A stretch of 43,691 bases of DNA. It comes from an uncultured Flavobacteriales bacterium (GTDB taxonomy: Bacteria > Bacteroidota > Bacteroidia > Flavobacteriales_D > CAJJDF01). The stretch lies in the NCBI GenBank assembly GCA_938009745.1, contig CALLII010000100.1:1-43691 (forward strand). Direction: 5' to 3'. The first letter of the stretch is position 1, and each line of letters opens with the position of its first letter. Below, in pieces: positions 35,145 to 43,204 of the stretch. The position numbers were made by a program, and so were the translations under genes. The notes beneath the pieces were generated by a model that worked only from the letters and a program-made list of their open reading frames with translations, was not told where the DNA came from and did no database searches.

Positions 35145-35714
35145 ATGGTTGAAAGTACAACTAAAACTTCAAATCAATTATTAATAGAGAAGATTAAAAC
35201 AGGAGACACTGAATCCTTTTCAACTCTATATGATAAGTACTCTGGAGCTTTGTATGGATTAATTTTAAAAATCGTAAAACAAGAAGACCTGGCTCAAGAT
35301 ATTTTACAAGAATGCTTTGTGAAAATTTGGGAGAAAATTGATACTTACGAAATAGGAAAAGGAAGCTTATTTACATGGATGTTAAATATATGTAGAAACA
35401 AATCTATTGATTCATTAAGAAAAACTCAAAGAACAACTAAGGGTAATGACACTATGAAAAATGATTTGTCTAGACCTACTTCTTTAGAAATAAACCCCGA
35501 TATAATTGGCCTTAGAGATATACTGAGCAACCTATCAGAAGAAAAGAGAATTATAATAGAATACCTTTATTTTAAAGGATATACACAAAAAGAAACTTCA
35601 GAGGAACTGAATATACCACTGGGAACAGTGAAAACAAGATCAAGAACTGCGATTCTTGAATTAAAAGATTATTTTACCTTAATACTAGCAAGTTGGATAT
35701 CAAGCAATATATAG
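35145..35714 (+). CDS. ECF-type RNA polymerase sigma factor
   Basis: A 189-residue sigma-70 family protein with only regions 2 and 4. Region 2: FSTLYDKYSGALYGLILKIV to GSLFTWMLNICRNKSIDSLRK, with the DLAQDILQECFVKIW core-binding helix. Region 4: LSEEKRIIIEYLYFKGYTQKETSEELNIPLGTVKTRSRTAILELK, a helix-turn-helix that reads the -35. It overlaps the anti-sigma gene by 22 bases, which suggests coupled translation and a regulated 1:1 ratio. Target genes are unknown; the lipoprotein immediately upstream is a candidate. Confidence 0.93.
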   Translation: MVESTTKTSNQLLIEKIKTGDTESFSTLYDKYSGALYGLILKIVKQEDLAQDILQECFVKIWEKIDTYEIGKGSLFTWMLNICRNKSIDSLRKTQRTTKGNDTMKNDLSRPTSLEINPDIIGLRDILSNLSEEKRIIIEYLYFKGYTQKETSEELNIPLGTVKTRSRTAILELKDYFTLILASWISSNI

Positions 35715-36523
35715 AATCTGGCATATTAGAAAACTACGTGTTAGGAGGCGCTTCTTCTCAAGAAATTAGAGAAGTAGAATGTTTATCTTCTATTTACCCA
35801 GAAATTAAAACAGAACTATCTTCCTTACAAGAAAGTATGGAGAATTATGTGCAAACTTTAGCTGTATCACCACCACCTGAAATAAAGAACAGGATTATGA
35901 TGCAAATTAAGAACACGAAAAATATTATTAAACCAGATAATACGAGCACATTAAAGGTTGATAAAGAACAAAATGTAAATTCTGGCACTTCAATTTCTAA
36001 ATTCTACAAATACGGTTTAGCCGCATCTGTATTACTATTAGTTAGTTTATTTGCTTATCAATTTAAACTTCAGGATACTTTAAACCGTAACAATACTGAA
36101 TTGGCGGAATTAAGAGACCTAAAAGAATTGAATACAGACGAAACAAAAAGTCTAATAGAATCAATTGATAAAATTAAACAAAGAGAAAAACTACTAGCTA
36201 GTTCAAGTTCAAACTCTATTAGTTTAGCAGGAACAGATGTAAGTCCAGATTCCAAAGTAAGAGTGGTTTGGAATAAATCTACTTCTGAAATTGTAATCAT
36301 ACAAGATGAGCTACCAAGTCCTACTGCCAAAACACAGTATCAGTTATGGGGACTTGTAGATGGAGCTCCTGTTAGTTTAGGCACATTGGATAAAACCGAA
36401 TTAATATCCGAGGTAAGGAAAATTTCTCTGGATAAAGTAGATGCATTTGCCATTACTTTAGAAAAAGATGGAGGGAGTGAAACACCAAATCTTGAACAAT
36501 TATATGTGATTGGAAATACTTAA
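35693..36523 (+). CDS. RskA-like transmembrane anti-sigma factor
   Basis: A 276-residue protein. Its N-terminal cytoplasmic part (DIKQYIESGILENYVLGGASSQE, 1-60) is the usual Bacteroidota anti-sigma helix bundle. One transmembrane helix (about 107-124, GLAASVLLLVSLFAYQF), a coiled-coil stretch (126-172) and a C-terminal RskA domain (SPDSKVRVVWNKST ... QYQLWGLVDGAPVSLG) follow. No zinc-binding HxxxCxxC motif is present. The start is a TTG at 35693 inside the sigma gene; homologues begin at this MDI position. It would hold the sigma factor at the membrane until a signal arrives. Confidence 0.88.
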   Translation: MDIKQYIESGILENYVLGGASSQEIREVECLSSIYPEIKTELSSLQESMENYVQTLAVSPPPEIKNRIMMQIKNTKNIIKPDNTSTLKVDKEQNVNSGTSISKFYKYGLAASVLLLVSLFAYQFKLQDTLNRNNTELAELRDLKELNTDETKSLIESIDKIKQREKLLASSSSNSISLAGTDVSPDSKVRVVWNKSTSEIVIIQDELPSPTAKTQYQLWGLVDGAPVSLGTLDKTELISEVRKISLDKVDAFAITLEKDGGSETPNLEQLYVIGNT

Positions 36524-36542
36524 TTCCTAAATATTCTTCCAT

Positions 36543-36580
36543 AAAAAAGCCTCTAACCAATTTGATTAGAGGCTTTTTTT
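36543..36580. terminator. Bidirectional terminator
   Basis: A 14-bp stem (AAAAAAGCCTCTAA 36543-36556, TTAGAGGCTTTTTT 36566-36579) lies between the convergent anti-sigma and T9SS-protein genes. Confidence 0.87.
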
Positions 36581-36604
36581 ATGGAAATTAATTTAAACCA
36601 ATAT

Positions 36605-39193
36605 TTAATTTTTTAAGAATTTAATAGATTTATATACTTTTTCTTCTGTGGTAATTGATATAAAATAAATCCCTAAATTTAAATCTACCATACTCATATT
36701 TAATTGATTATTACCTAAACTCGTAATTCCAGTAACAGATTTTAGTAATCTGCCGTTAGCTTCATATACATTAATACTGTATGCTGTTTCAGTATTTGAG
36801 AAAAAAGTTATCCTTGCATCCGAGTCTATAGGGTTTGGCGCAAGTATTATTTCAGACTCATCCTTAAATAATTTTTCTTGAAACAAGAATTCAAGATCTG
36901 CTATTTTAAGTTTCTTATCTACTTTGGTAATTCCATCAGAGGCTAACGTAAATACTATGGAGACTGCATCACTTAAGTCTAACTTTCCTCCGTTTAAAGA
37001 AGTAAATAACTCGTAAGGTATTTCATAATGCTTTTGATTTTCGGCTAATTGCACTTTTAATCTATATTGGTTCTCCCAATTACTAATTCCTTTTTTAATT
37101 ATTGTGATTTCCATTTCTCCATTTCCACTAGCATCAAATGCTACCGTATTAAATCCTGATAAATTTACAGGAACAAATCTTGGAGTAAAAGAACGGTAAA
37201 TAGATACATATTCACTAGTTGTAGCCTCTAACTCCACATTCCTTGCAACTCTTAATCCATTCCCGGTATAATAATCTTCGTTTTCAGTAATTATGTAAGA
37301 ATCTATATTGGTACCGTTTTCTGAAGCATCAACTCCCCAAGGTCCATCAGATAAAAATAAGTCGTCAGGAGTATCTCCATTGTTGCTTCTTAATCTAAAT
37401 CCAATATCAAATAAATTTCCTGTTTCAATAATAACTGAGTTTAAATAAGTTGATTCTAAGCTTATTAAGGTTGAAGACTTTTCAGTCTCACTAGTTTCAG
37501 TCCTTTTAAATCCAGCATCAAAATAGATTTCATTTGTAGAATTCGTGTTAACAATCTCGAGCTCTAAGCTCCCCTTTTTATAAACCCCTTTTTTCACAAA
37601 CACTGAGGGTGGATTAGAATTATTAAAAGAAATTATTGGTTTTTGAACATTAAAAAGTTCAAGTGTTTCTTCTCCTAGTTTTATTAAATCATCAATTTCG
37701 TTAGTCCAAATCTGAAAATTATAGAACGTCACACTATCCTCATATTTATCGATATTCCAATGACTTTCAATTTCAAAATTTTCCGAATCATCAGATAATT
37801 TTCCTGAGAAACTCAACACAAATTCAACCGTTCCATCCACATTCTTAATTATAGATTTTATGAACGATTGATTTCTGATAGTAATTGTAGAAACAGACAA
37901 TAGCTCTGCACCCAGTAATCTATCGCAAATATATTTAGAGTGCTCATATACCCCATTTTCGGTTTTAGTAGCAAGTACAACTGCAACTGGCTTACCTTCT
38001 TTAATGTAATCTACAGAGAATAATTCAGTAGCATTTGTAATATTTATCAAATCAAGAGGAGAAGACTCAACTGCTGAAGTTCCCTCGAGTACACCAAGTG
38101 GAATTAAATCTCTCAAACTAAGTCCAGATCTAGAAGAGTTTAGTTTCTTATAACTTGTATTTTTAATCACCTCAGGTGCTTTAGCCACATCAAATTTAAA
38201 GTTGGTTTTGCTTCGCAAATAATTTCTATTGTTTATCTGCTGAGAAAGTCTGTCGTTACTTTCTAATCCACCTCCACTCCCACCAGAAACAGGAGCAACA
38301 ATTACTGGACAAGAAGCTACCCCAGAGCAAGACGGATCGTTACAATCAATTAAGCCATCTCCATCATCATCAATCCCATTAACACAATCTTCTTGAGGAA
38401 CAGGTGCTGTAGGACATCTAGCTCCATCATTTGAACTACTAGAAGGACCAAAAGCAAATATATTTGAAGTAATAGTGCCTCCTGTCGTAATATTTTGAAC
38501 TCCATTTATCTTGTAAATAGTTCCAGTTTGATTGGCTGAGACATAAAAATGTCCAGTAGAATCAAAATAAACAGCTCCATAAGTATAGTTTAGTCCACTT
38601 AAAACTGGAACCTCTCCAAGATCTGAGACTAAGCTAGAAACTGGATCGATTCGAAACAAATGATTACTTGCTCTTTCTACGGTATAAAGTTTTCCGTCTG
38701 TGGCATTAAAAGCCCAATCAGCAATGCTAATATTTTGTGATAAAGTCCCAGCACTAATATAGGTAGTGTAATTTGTAGAATTAGGATTTAAATCAATCTT
38801 ATGGTAACTAGTCCCTCCTCCTTTCAAATAGTAAATTCCATTTGAATCAATATCACCTACATAATTTCCAGACCCAGGCAATTGAGAAACATAAAATGTA
38901 TCTACTACAAAGTTTTTTCCAATTCGAGCAATAGTATTAGCTGGGCTACTTAAATAACCCCAAATGTATCCATCAGTTGGATTATAACCGGTTGCATTTA
39001 TATTACCTGAAGTAATATCAGCAGCAACTAAATAGGAACTACCCGAAGCCAAATCTAAAGCATATACATCATTGGTTTGGAACAAATAAGCGCTAAAGTC
39101 ACAATTAAAAGGTGTGCTTTGAGACATAGAAGTTAGAGAAAGTGAGCTAATAGCAAATAGTGTTAGTCTAATTTTTAAATAATAATTTTTCAT
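36605..39193 (-). CDS. Large T9SS-secreted protein with DUF6923-like propeller
   Basis: An 862-residue exported protein from the ATG at 39193, which puts the signal peptide (LTLFAISSLSLTSMSQS) at the N-terminus; the frame is open to 39316 but that extension lacks signal features. Residues ~34-252 form repeated strands (LFQTNDVYALDLASG, TDGYIWGYLSS, GKLYTVERASNHLFRID, FYVSANQTGTIYKIN), a propeller of DUF6923 type. A Cys-framed calcium-like motif CVNGIDDDGDGLIDCNDPSC follows (270-289), then a Gly/Ser linker and ~470 residues of unknown beta-rich sequence. The C-terminus is a type A T9SS sorting domain (APNPIDSDARITFF ... GIYFISIT ... KSIKFLKN). Surface or secreted; role unknown. Confidence 0.8.
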   Translation of the reverse strand: MKNYYLKIRLTLFAISSLSLTSMSQSTPFNCDFSAYLFQTNDVYALDLASGSSYLVAADITSGNINATGYNPTDGYIWGYLSSPANTIARIGKNFVVDTFYVSQLPGSGNYVGDIDSNGIYYLKGGGTSYHKIDLNPNSTNYTTYISAGTLSQNISIADWAFNATDGKLYTVERASNHLFRIDPVSSLVSDLGEVPVLSGLNYTYGAVYFDSTGHFYVSANQTGTIYKINGVQNITTGGTITSNIFAFGPSSSSNDGARCPTAPVPQEDCVNGIDDDGDGLIDCNDPSCSGVASCPVIVAPVSGGSGGGLESNDRLSQQINNRNYLRSKTNFKFDVAKAPEVIKNTSYKKLNSSRSGLSLRDLIPLGVLEGTSAVESSPLDLINITNATELFSVDYIKEGKPVAVVLATKTENGVYEHSKYICDRLLGAELLSVSTITIRNQSFIKSIIKNVDGTVEFVLSFSGKLSDDSENFEIESHWNIDKYEDSVTFYNFQIWTNEIDDLIKLGEETLELFNVQKPIISFNNSNPPSVFVKKGVYKKGSLELEIVNTNSTNEIYFDAGFKRTETSETEKSSTLISLESTYLNSVIIETGNLFDIGFRLRSNNGDTPDDLFLSDGPWGVDASENGTNIDSYIITENEDYYTGNGLRVARNVELEATTSEYVSIYRSFTPRFVPVNLSGFNTVAFDASGNGEMEITIIKKGISNWENQYRLKVQLAENQKHYEIPYELFTSLNGGKLDLSDAVSIVFTLASDGITKVDKKLKIADLEFLFQEKLFKDESEIILAPNPIDSDARITFFSNTETAYSINVYEANGRLLKSVTGITSLGNNQLNMSMVDLNLGIYFISITTEEKVYKSIKFLKN

Positions 39194-39263
39194 TTCCTTG
39201 TTTATTTTTTTTGGTTTTAATTCGATACGAAAGTAGGAGTCATGACAAGTGAAAAATAGATAA

Positions 39264-39297
39264 TTAGACGTTTGACTAAAAAGTATAGACGAATGGT
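39264..39297 (-). promoter_or_regulatory. LytTR-like direct repeats upstream of the T9SS gene
   Basis: On the minus strand CCATTCGTCTA (39297-39287) is followed, exactly 21 bases later, by CAAACGTCTAA (39274-39264); CGTCTA is common to both. Two similar 9-11 base sites two helical turns apart is the pattern of LytTR-type regulators. They lie ~70-105 bases before the ATG at 39193. Confidence 0.35.
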
Positions 39298-39410
39298 TAA
39301 TAGTCATAGTTAACACCAGTTTTACTTAAAATTAAACTTGACACAATCACTAAAATTTGACAACTATGAACAAGAGTAAAAAAAAATGAATACTAGAATA
39401 TCACTTAAAT

Positions 39411-39440
39411 ACCGTTCGTCTACACTTAACCGCATTCTAT
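39411..39440 (+). promoter_or_regulatory. AlgR/LytTR-like site upstream of the signalling operon
   Basis: ACCGTTCGTCTA (39411-39422) contains CCGTTCGTC, the published core of AlgR boxes. It is the inverted copy, 11 of 12 bases, of the site at 39286-39297. A weaker second half (GCATTCTAT) lies 20 bases on. The 39194-39521 gap holds this, the minus-strand repeats, and otherwise AT-rich sequence with no gene. Confidence 0.35.
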
Positions 39441-39521
39441 CGACACTCACTTGCAATTGGTCGATGGATTAAAACCATGATTTAATTTTAAATTAATTTT
39501 ATTTATATAATAAATAAGACC

Positions 39522-39932
39522 ATGAACAAAGCACTGAATATATTACTGATAGAAGACGATAAAATTGAAATAATGAAATTTAATCGTGTCATCTCTAAAA
39601 TAGAGACAAAGCATTCAGTTAAAGAGGTTAACAATGGTGAAGAGGCATTGGAATATCTTGAAAATAATAGTCTCCCAGATATAATTTTGTTAGATTTAAA
39701 CATGCCCAAAATGAGTGGTATAGAATTTTTAACAAACTTAAAACAGCACGACACGTACAAATACATTCCGACTATCATTTTATCTACTTCTGATAATCCA
39801 AAAGATATGATGGAATGCTACAGAATAGGAATTGCTGGATATATGGTAAAACCGCTAAAATATGAAGACTATGTAACTAGTATTAACACGCTAATTGCAT
39901 ATTGGTCCACTAATCAATTGATAAAAAAATAA
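39522..39932 (+). CDS. Single-domain response regulator
   Basis: A 136-residue receiver domain and nothing else. Acidic pocket Glu11-Asp12-Asp13, phospho-acceptor Asp58 (ILLDLNMPKMSG), the Ser/Thr switch region (STS, 88-90) and Lys110 (VKP) are all in place. With no output domain it probably works by protein-protein contact, as CheY-like or phosphorelay regulators do. It is the first gene of the operon, one base before the H-NOX gene, so the two downstream kinases are its likely phosphodonors. Confidence 0.93.
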   Translation: MNKALNILLIEDDKIEIMKFNRVISKIETKHSVKEVNNGEEALEYLENNSLPDIILLDLNMPKMSGIEFLTNLKQHDTYKYIPTIILSTSDNPKDMMECYRIGIAGYMVKPLKYEDYVTSINTLIAYWSTNQLIKK

Positions 39933-39933
39933 C

Positions 39934-40470
39934 ATGAAAGGAATAGTTTTTACAGAATTTTTGGATTTAGTAGAGGATAAATTTGGACTAGAAATGGTAG
40001 ATGATATCATTGAACAATCTAATTTAGAGACTCAAGGAGTATATACCTCAGTTGGTACTTATGAATTCTCGGAGATGCTTGCATTGCTCAAGAATTTAAG
40101 TGCTAATACTAACTTATCTATAGACACTTTACTATTAGTTTATGGAGAACATTTTTTTAGTGTGGTAGAAAAGAACTACCCCTCTTTCTTAACTATGTAT
40201 TCTGATTCATTGGAGATGTTAGCTTCTATTGAAAATCATATTCATGTAGAAGTAAGAAAAATATATCCTGATGCTGAGTTACCAACCTTTGAGGTTATAG
40301 AAAAAAGTGATACAAACCTTATTATGATTTATAAATCAAGTAGAGCCATGCACCATTTTGGACTCGGTTTGATGAATAAAACATTTGAGCACTTTAACGA
40401 ATCTGCCGACATAGTCCTCGAAAAATTAAAAGAAGACGGTACGGAAGTGAAATTTATTATTACCAAATAA
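39934..40470 (+). CDS. H-NOX (heme-nitric oxide/oxygen binding) protein
   Basis: A 178-residue stand-alone HNOB domain. The proximal heme ligand is His104 in ENHIHVEVRKIYPDAELPTF, matching the pattern of bacterial H-NOX proteins. The propionate-binding Y-x-S-x-R motif is Tyr133-Ser135-Arg137 (IYKSSRAM). Length is normal for the NO-sensing type. It lies between the response regulator and a soluble histidine kinase, the usual arrangement in which NO-bound H-NOX controls kinase activity. No Tyr for O2 binding can be assigned without a model, so NO rather than O2 is an inference. Confidence 0.92.
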   Translation: MKGIVFTEFLDLVEDKFGLEMVDDIIEQSNLETQGVYTSVGTYEFSEMLALLKNLSANTNLSIDTLLLVYGEHFFSVVEKNYPSFLTMYSDSLEMLASIENHIHVEVRKIYPDAELPTFEVIEKSDTNLIMIYKSSRAMHHFGLGLMNKTFEHFNESADIVLEKLKEDGTEVKFIITK

Positions 40471-40473
40471 ATT

Positions 40474-42066
40474 GTGAGTCAAAAAGAAATTGACATATTA
40501 AAAAGGGCACTAAACCGAGAGAAATTAGCCAGAAAACAAGCTGAACAAATCTTAGAAGATAAGTCGAAAGAACTTTATTCTTTGGCAGAAGAACTGAGAG
40601 AATCTAATGAAAAATTAGAAGAATTAGTATCTGAAAGTTCATCAGAATTAAAAGGAGTATTTCAAAATTTAGTAGATGCTTACATTCTTATTGACTTAAA
40701 TTGGAATGTAATTAAAATGAATACCTCTGCCAGTAATCTTGTAGGTGAGGAAAATAATTCAGAGGCAATAAATGCCTTTGAATTTATACATGTAGATGAA
40801 CAAAAAAATGCTAAAAAGGCTTTTAATACCTTACTTGAAAAAGGATCAGTTTCAAACTTTATTACCAGAGTAAGACCTAATGATAAAGACATTGACTTAG
40901 TAAGTATTAATGTGAGTTTAATTTATAACAAGAACAATCAACCAATTGGTGCTCAAGCCATAATAAGAGATATTACGCTTGAGACGAGGTATAACAACAA
41001 TCTTGAAGCTCAAAAACAAAAATATACTAACGTTATTGCCAATATGAATCTAGGTCTTATTGAGGTGGATTTAGAGGATAGAATTGTGATGATAAACTCA
41101 AGTTTCGAGAAGATGTCTGGTTACTCGGAGGAAGAGATTATTGGTAAAAAAGGAAAAGAATTACTTGTGCCAGAAGAACAACATGAATTCTTTGATAAAA
41201 AAGTAGAAAAAAGAGTCGATGGCATTTCTGAATCCTATGAAGTGCAAGTATTGGATAAAAAAGGAAGAAAAAAAAATTGGTTAATCAGTGGAGCTCCCAA
41301 TTACGATAACTCAGGAAAGCTTGTAGGTTCTATTGGTATACACCTAGATATTACCGAGTTGAAAAAATTAGAAAAACAGAAAGAAATTCTCTTAGCTCAG
41401 CTTGAAACTAGTAATAATGAACTTCAGGAATACGCACATATAGTTTCTCATGATTTAAAATCTCCCCTTAGGAATATTCATGCACTACTGAGTTGGATTA
41501 AGGAAGAAGAAGAAGGAAACTTAAAAGAGAATAGCCTCACACACATAGATTTGATTGAGAATTCATTAGAAAAGATGGAAACTCTTATTACCGATATCCT
41601 AAATTATTCTAGTGTTACCTCTGATGGGAAAGATGACCAATTAGTAGATATAAATAGCCTAATTGAAGAGTTACATAAAATCATAATTGTACCTGAAAAT
41701 GTAAAAATCATCTTTTTAACTGAGTTACCAAACTTAAGAGGAAATAGAGTGAGGTTTCAGCAAGTTTTCCAAAACTTAATTGGAAATTCCATTCATTATA
41801 TGGATAAGGAACAGGGGTTAATAAAAGTGGGAGTCGAAGAAATTCCTGGTTTTTACAAGTTTTCGATTTCGGATAATGGGATTGGAATTGAGGAAAAGAA
41901 TTTCGAAAAAGTATTTAAAATATTTCAATCCTTAACAGAGAGAAAAGGTTCCTCAGGAATTGGGCTAACCATTGTAAAGAAAATAATTGATCATTACCAG
42001 GGTGAGATATGGCTGGAAAGCGAATATGGAGTGGGAACTACGTTCTACTTTACAATAAGAAAATAG
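40474..42066 (+). CDS. Soluble PAS-PAS sensor histidine kinase
   Basis: A 530-residue kinase with no transmembrane segment. N-terminal coiled coil (1-60), PAS domain 1 (~60-170), PAS domain 2 with PAC (~183-297: NLGLIEVDLEDRIVMINSSFEKMSGYSEEEIIG ... IGIHLDITE), a short coiled coil, HisKA with His326 (EYAHIVSHDLKSPLRNI), and HATPase_c (FQNLIGNSIHYM N-box, DNGIGIEE G1, GSSGIGLTIVKKI G2). The start is a GTG three bases after the H-NOX stop. Cytoplasmic location and position beside H-NOX suggest it is the H-NOX-associated kinase. Confidence 0.93.
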   Translation: MSQKEIDILKRALNREKLARKQAEQILEDKSKELYSLAEELRESNEKLEELVSESSSELKGVFQNLVDAYILIDLNWNVIKMNTSASNLVGEENNSEAINAFEFIHVDEQKNAKKAFNTLLEKGSVSNFITRVRPNDKDIDLVSINVSLIYNKNNQPIGAQAIIRDITLETRYNNNLEAQKQKYTNVIANMNLGLIEVDLEDRIVMINSSFEKMSGYSEEEIIGKKGKELLVPEEQHEFFDKKVEKRVDGISESYEVQVLDKKGRKKNWLISGAPNYDNSGKLVGSIGIHLDITELKKLEKQKEILLAQLETSNNELQEYAHIVSHDLKSPLRNIHALLSWIKEEEEGNLKENSLTHIDLIENSLEKMETLITDILNYSSVTSDGKDDQLVDINSLIEELHKIIIVPENVKIIFLTELPNLRGNRVRFQQVFQNLIGNSIHYMDKEQGLIKVGVEEIPGFYKFSISDNGIGIEEKNFEKVFKIFQSLTERKGSSGIGLTIVKKIIDHYQGEIWLESEYGVGTTFYFTIRK

Positions 42067-42070
42067 AATC

Positions 42071-43204
42071 ATGAAAACTAAGCAATTAAGAAAGCTAAAA
42101 GGAGGAGAATGGGAAAATCAGGGAGAAGAATCAGATTTAATTAATCCATTGGTCCTAATATTTGGAGAGAGAAAAATGCTTGAAGATTCTTCTATTTACT
42201 CAGAGATTAGAGAACTTTTCCCTACTGGAGAGTTAGTTTTTGGCTCTACAAGTGGTAATATTATGGGCGAATCAGTGAATGATGAATCTATTGTAATTAC
42301 TGCCATTGAATTTGAAAAAAGCACATTTGAAATAAAAACAAGTAACATTCTTTCTACAAAAAAAGATAGCTACAAAACTGGAAGCGAATTAATTAGTCAG
42401 TTTGACCAGGAGAATTTAAAATATGCTTTTATACTATCAGAAGGTAGTTTCATAAACGGAAGTGAATTGACAAAAGGACTTAATTCCACAGCAAAAAATG
42501 ACTTACTTATTACGGGCGGCTTATGTGGAGACAATTCTAGATTTGAAAAAACTCTTGCCTCTTACAATGAAAATCCTAAACCAGGAGAAGTAATTGCTAT
42601 TGGGTTTTATGGAGATACTATAGATGTTTCTTTCTCTATTCACGGAGGCTGGACACCTTTTGGTCCAGAAAGAATTGTAACCAAATCATCTTCTAATATT
42701 TTATATGAATTGGATAACCAACCTGCTCTTGATTTATACAAAAGATATTTGGGAGAGGAATCTAAAAACTTGCCTAGCTCTGCCCTACTCTATCCACTTG
42801 AAGTGAAATTGGAAAACTCAAAACAATCCGTTACCAGAACGATATTGAATATTGACGAAGAGAATAATGCCATGATATTAGCCGGAGATATTCCTGAGGG
42901 ATCCGTAGCTCAATTAATGACATCCAGTGTAGATAATATTGTAAATGCATCAGAACTTGCCGCAAGCAAGGCTCTTAAACTTAAAAAAGAAAAGACTCAA
43001 CTGGCAATACTAATTAGCTGTATTGGAAGAAAACTAGTGTTGGACCAAAGGGTAGAAGAAGAAATTGAGGAGATTATTGAAACTGTGGGAGAAAATGTAA
43101 CCTATTGCGGATTTTACTCTTATGGAGAAATTGCTCCTTTTGATTTGGAGGTATCATGCCAACTACATAATCAAACCATGACTATCACTTTATTAAGCGA
43201 ATAA
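42071..43204 (+). CDS. FIST-domain sensor protein (NosP-like)
   Basis: A 377-residue protein with FIST_N (~25-215) and FIST_C (~220-370) domains. FIST_N signatures: LFPTGELVFGSTSGNIMGE, then ITGGLCGDNSRFEKT and IAIGFYGDTIDVSFSIHGGWTPFGPERIVTKS. FIST_C: LDLYKRYLG and AILISCIGRKLVLDQRVEEEIEEI ... GFYSYGEIAPF. In Proteobacteria some FIST proteins (NosP) bind heme and sense NO with an adjacent kinase. His191 is a candidate ligand, but that is not settled from sequence. It starts four bases after the kinase and its stop overlaps the next kinase by one base (TAATG). Confidence 0.88.
   Translation: MKTKQLRKLKGGEWENQGEESDLINPLVLIFGERKMLEDSSIYSEIRELFPTGELVFGSTSGNIMGESVNDESIVITAIEFEKSTFEIKTSNILSTKKDSYKTGSELISQFDQENLKYAFILSEGSFINGSELTKGLNSTAKNDLLITGGLCGDNSRFEKTLASYNENPKPGEVIAIGFYGDTIDVSFSIHGGWTPFGPERIVTKSSSNILYELDNQPALDLYKRYLGEESKNLPSSALLYPLEVKLENSKQSVTRTILNIDEENNAMILAGDIPEGSVAQLMTSSVDNIVNASELAASKALKLKKEKTQLAILISCIGRKLVLDQRVEEEIEEIIETVGENVTYCGFYSYGEIAPFDLEVSCQLHNQTMTITLLSE

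Noticed and set aside
35693-36523. Zinc-binding (ZAS) anti-sigma class
   Set aside because: No HxxxCxxC motif in the N-terminal part; the C-terminal domain fits RskA instead.
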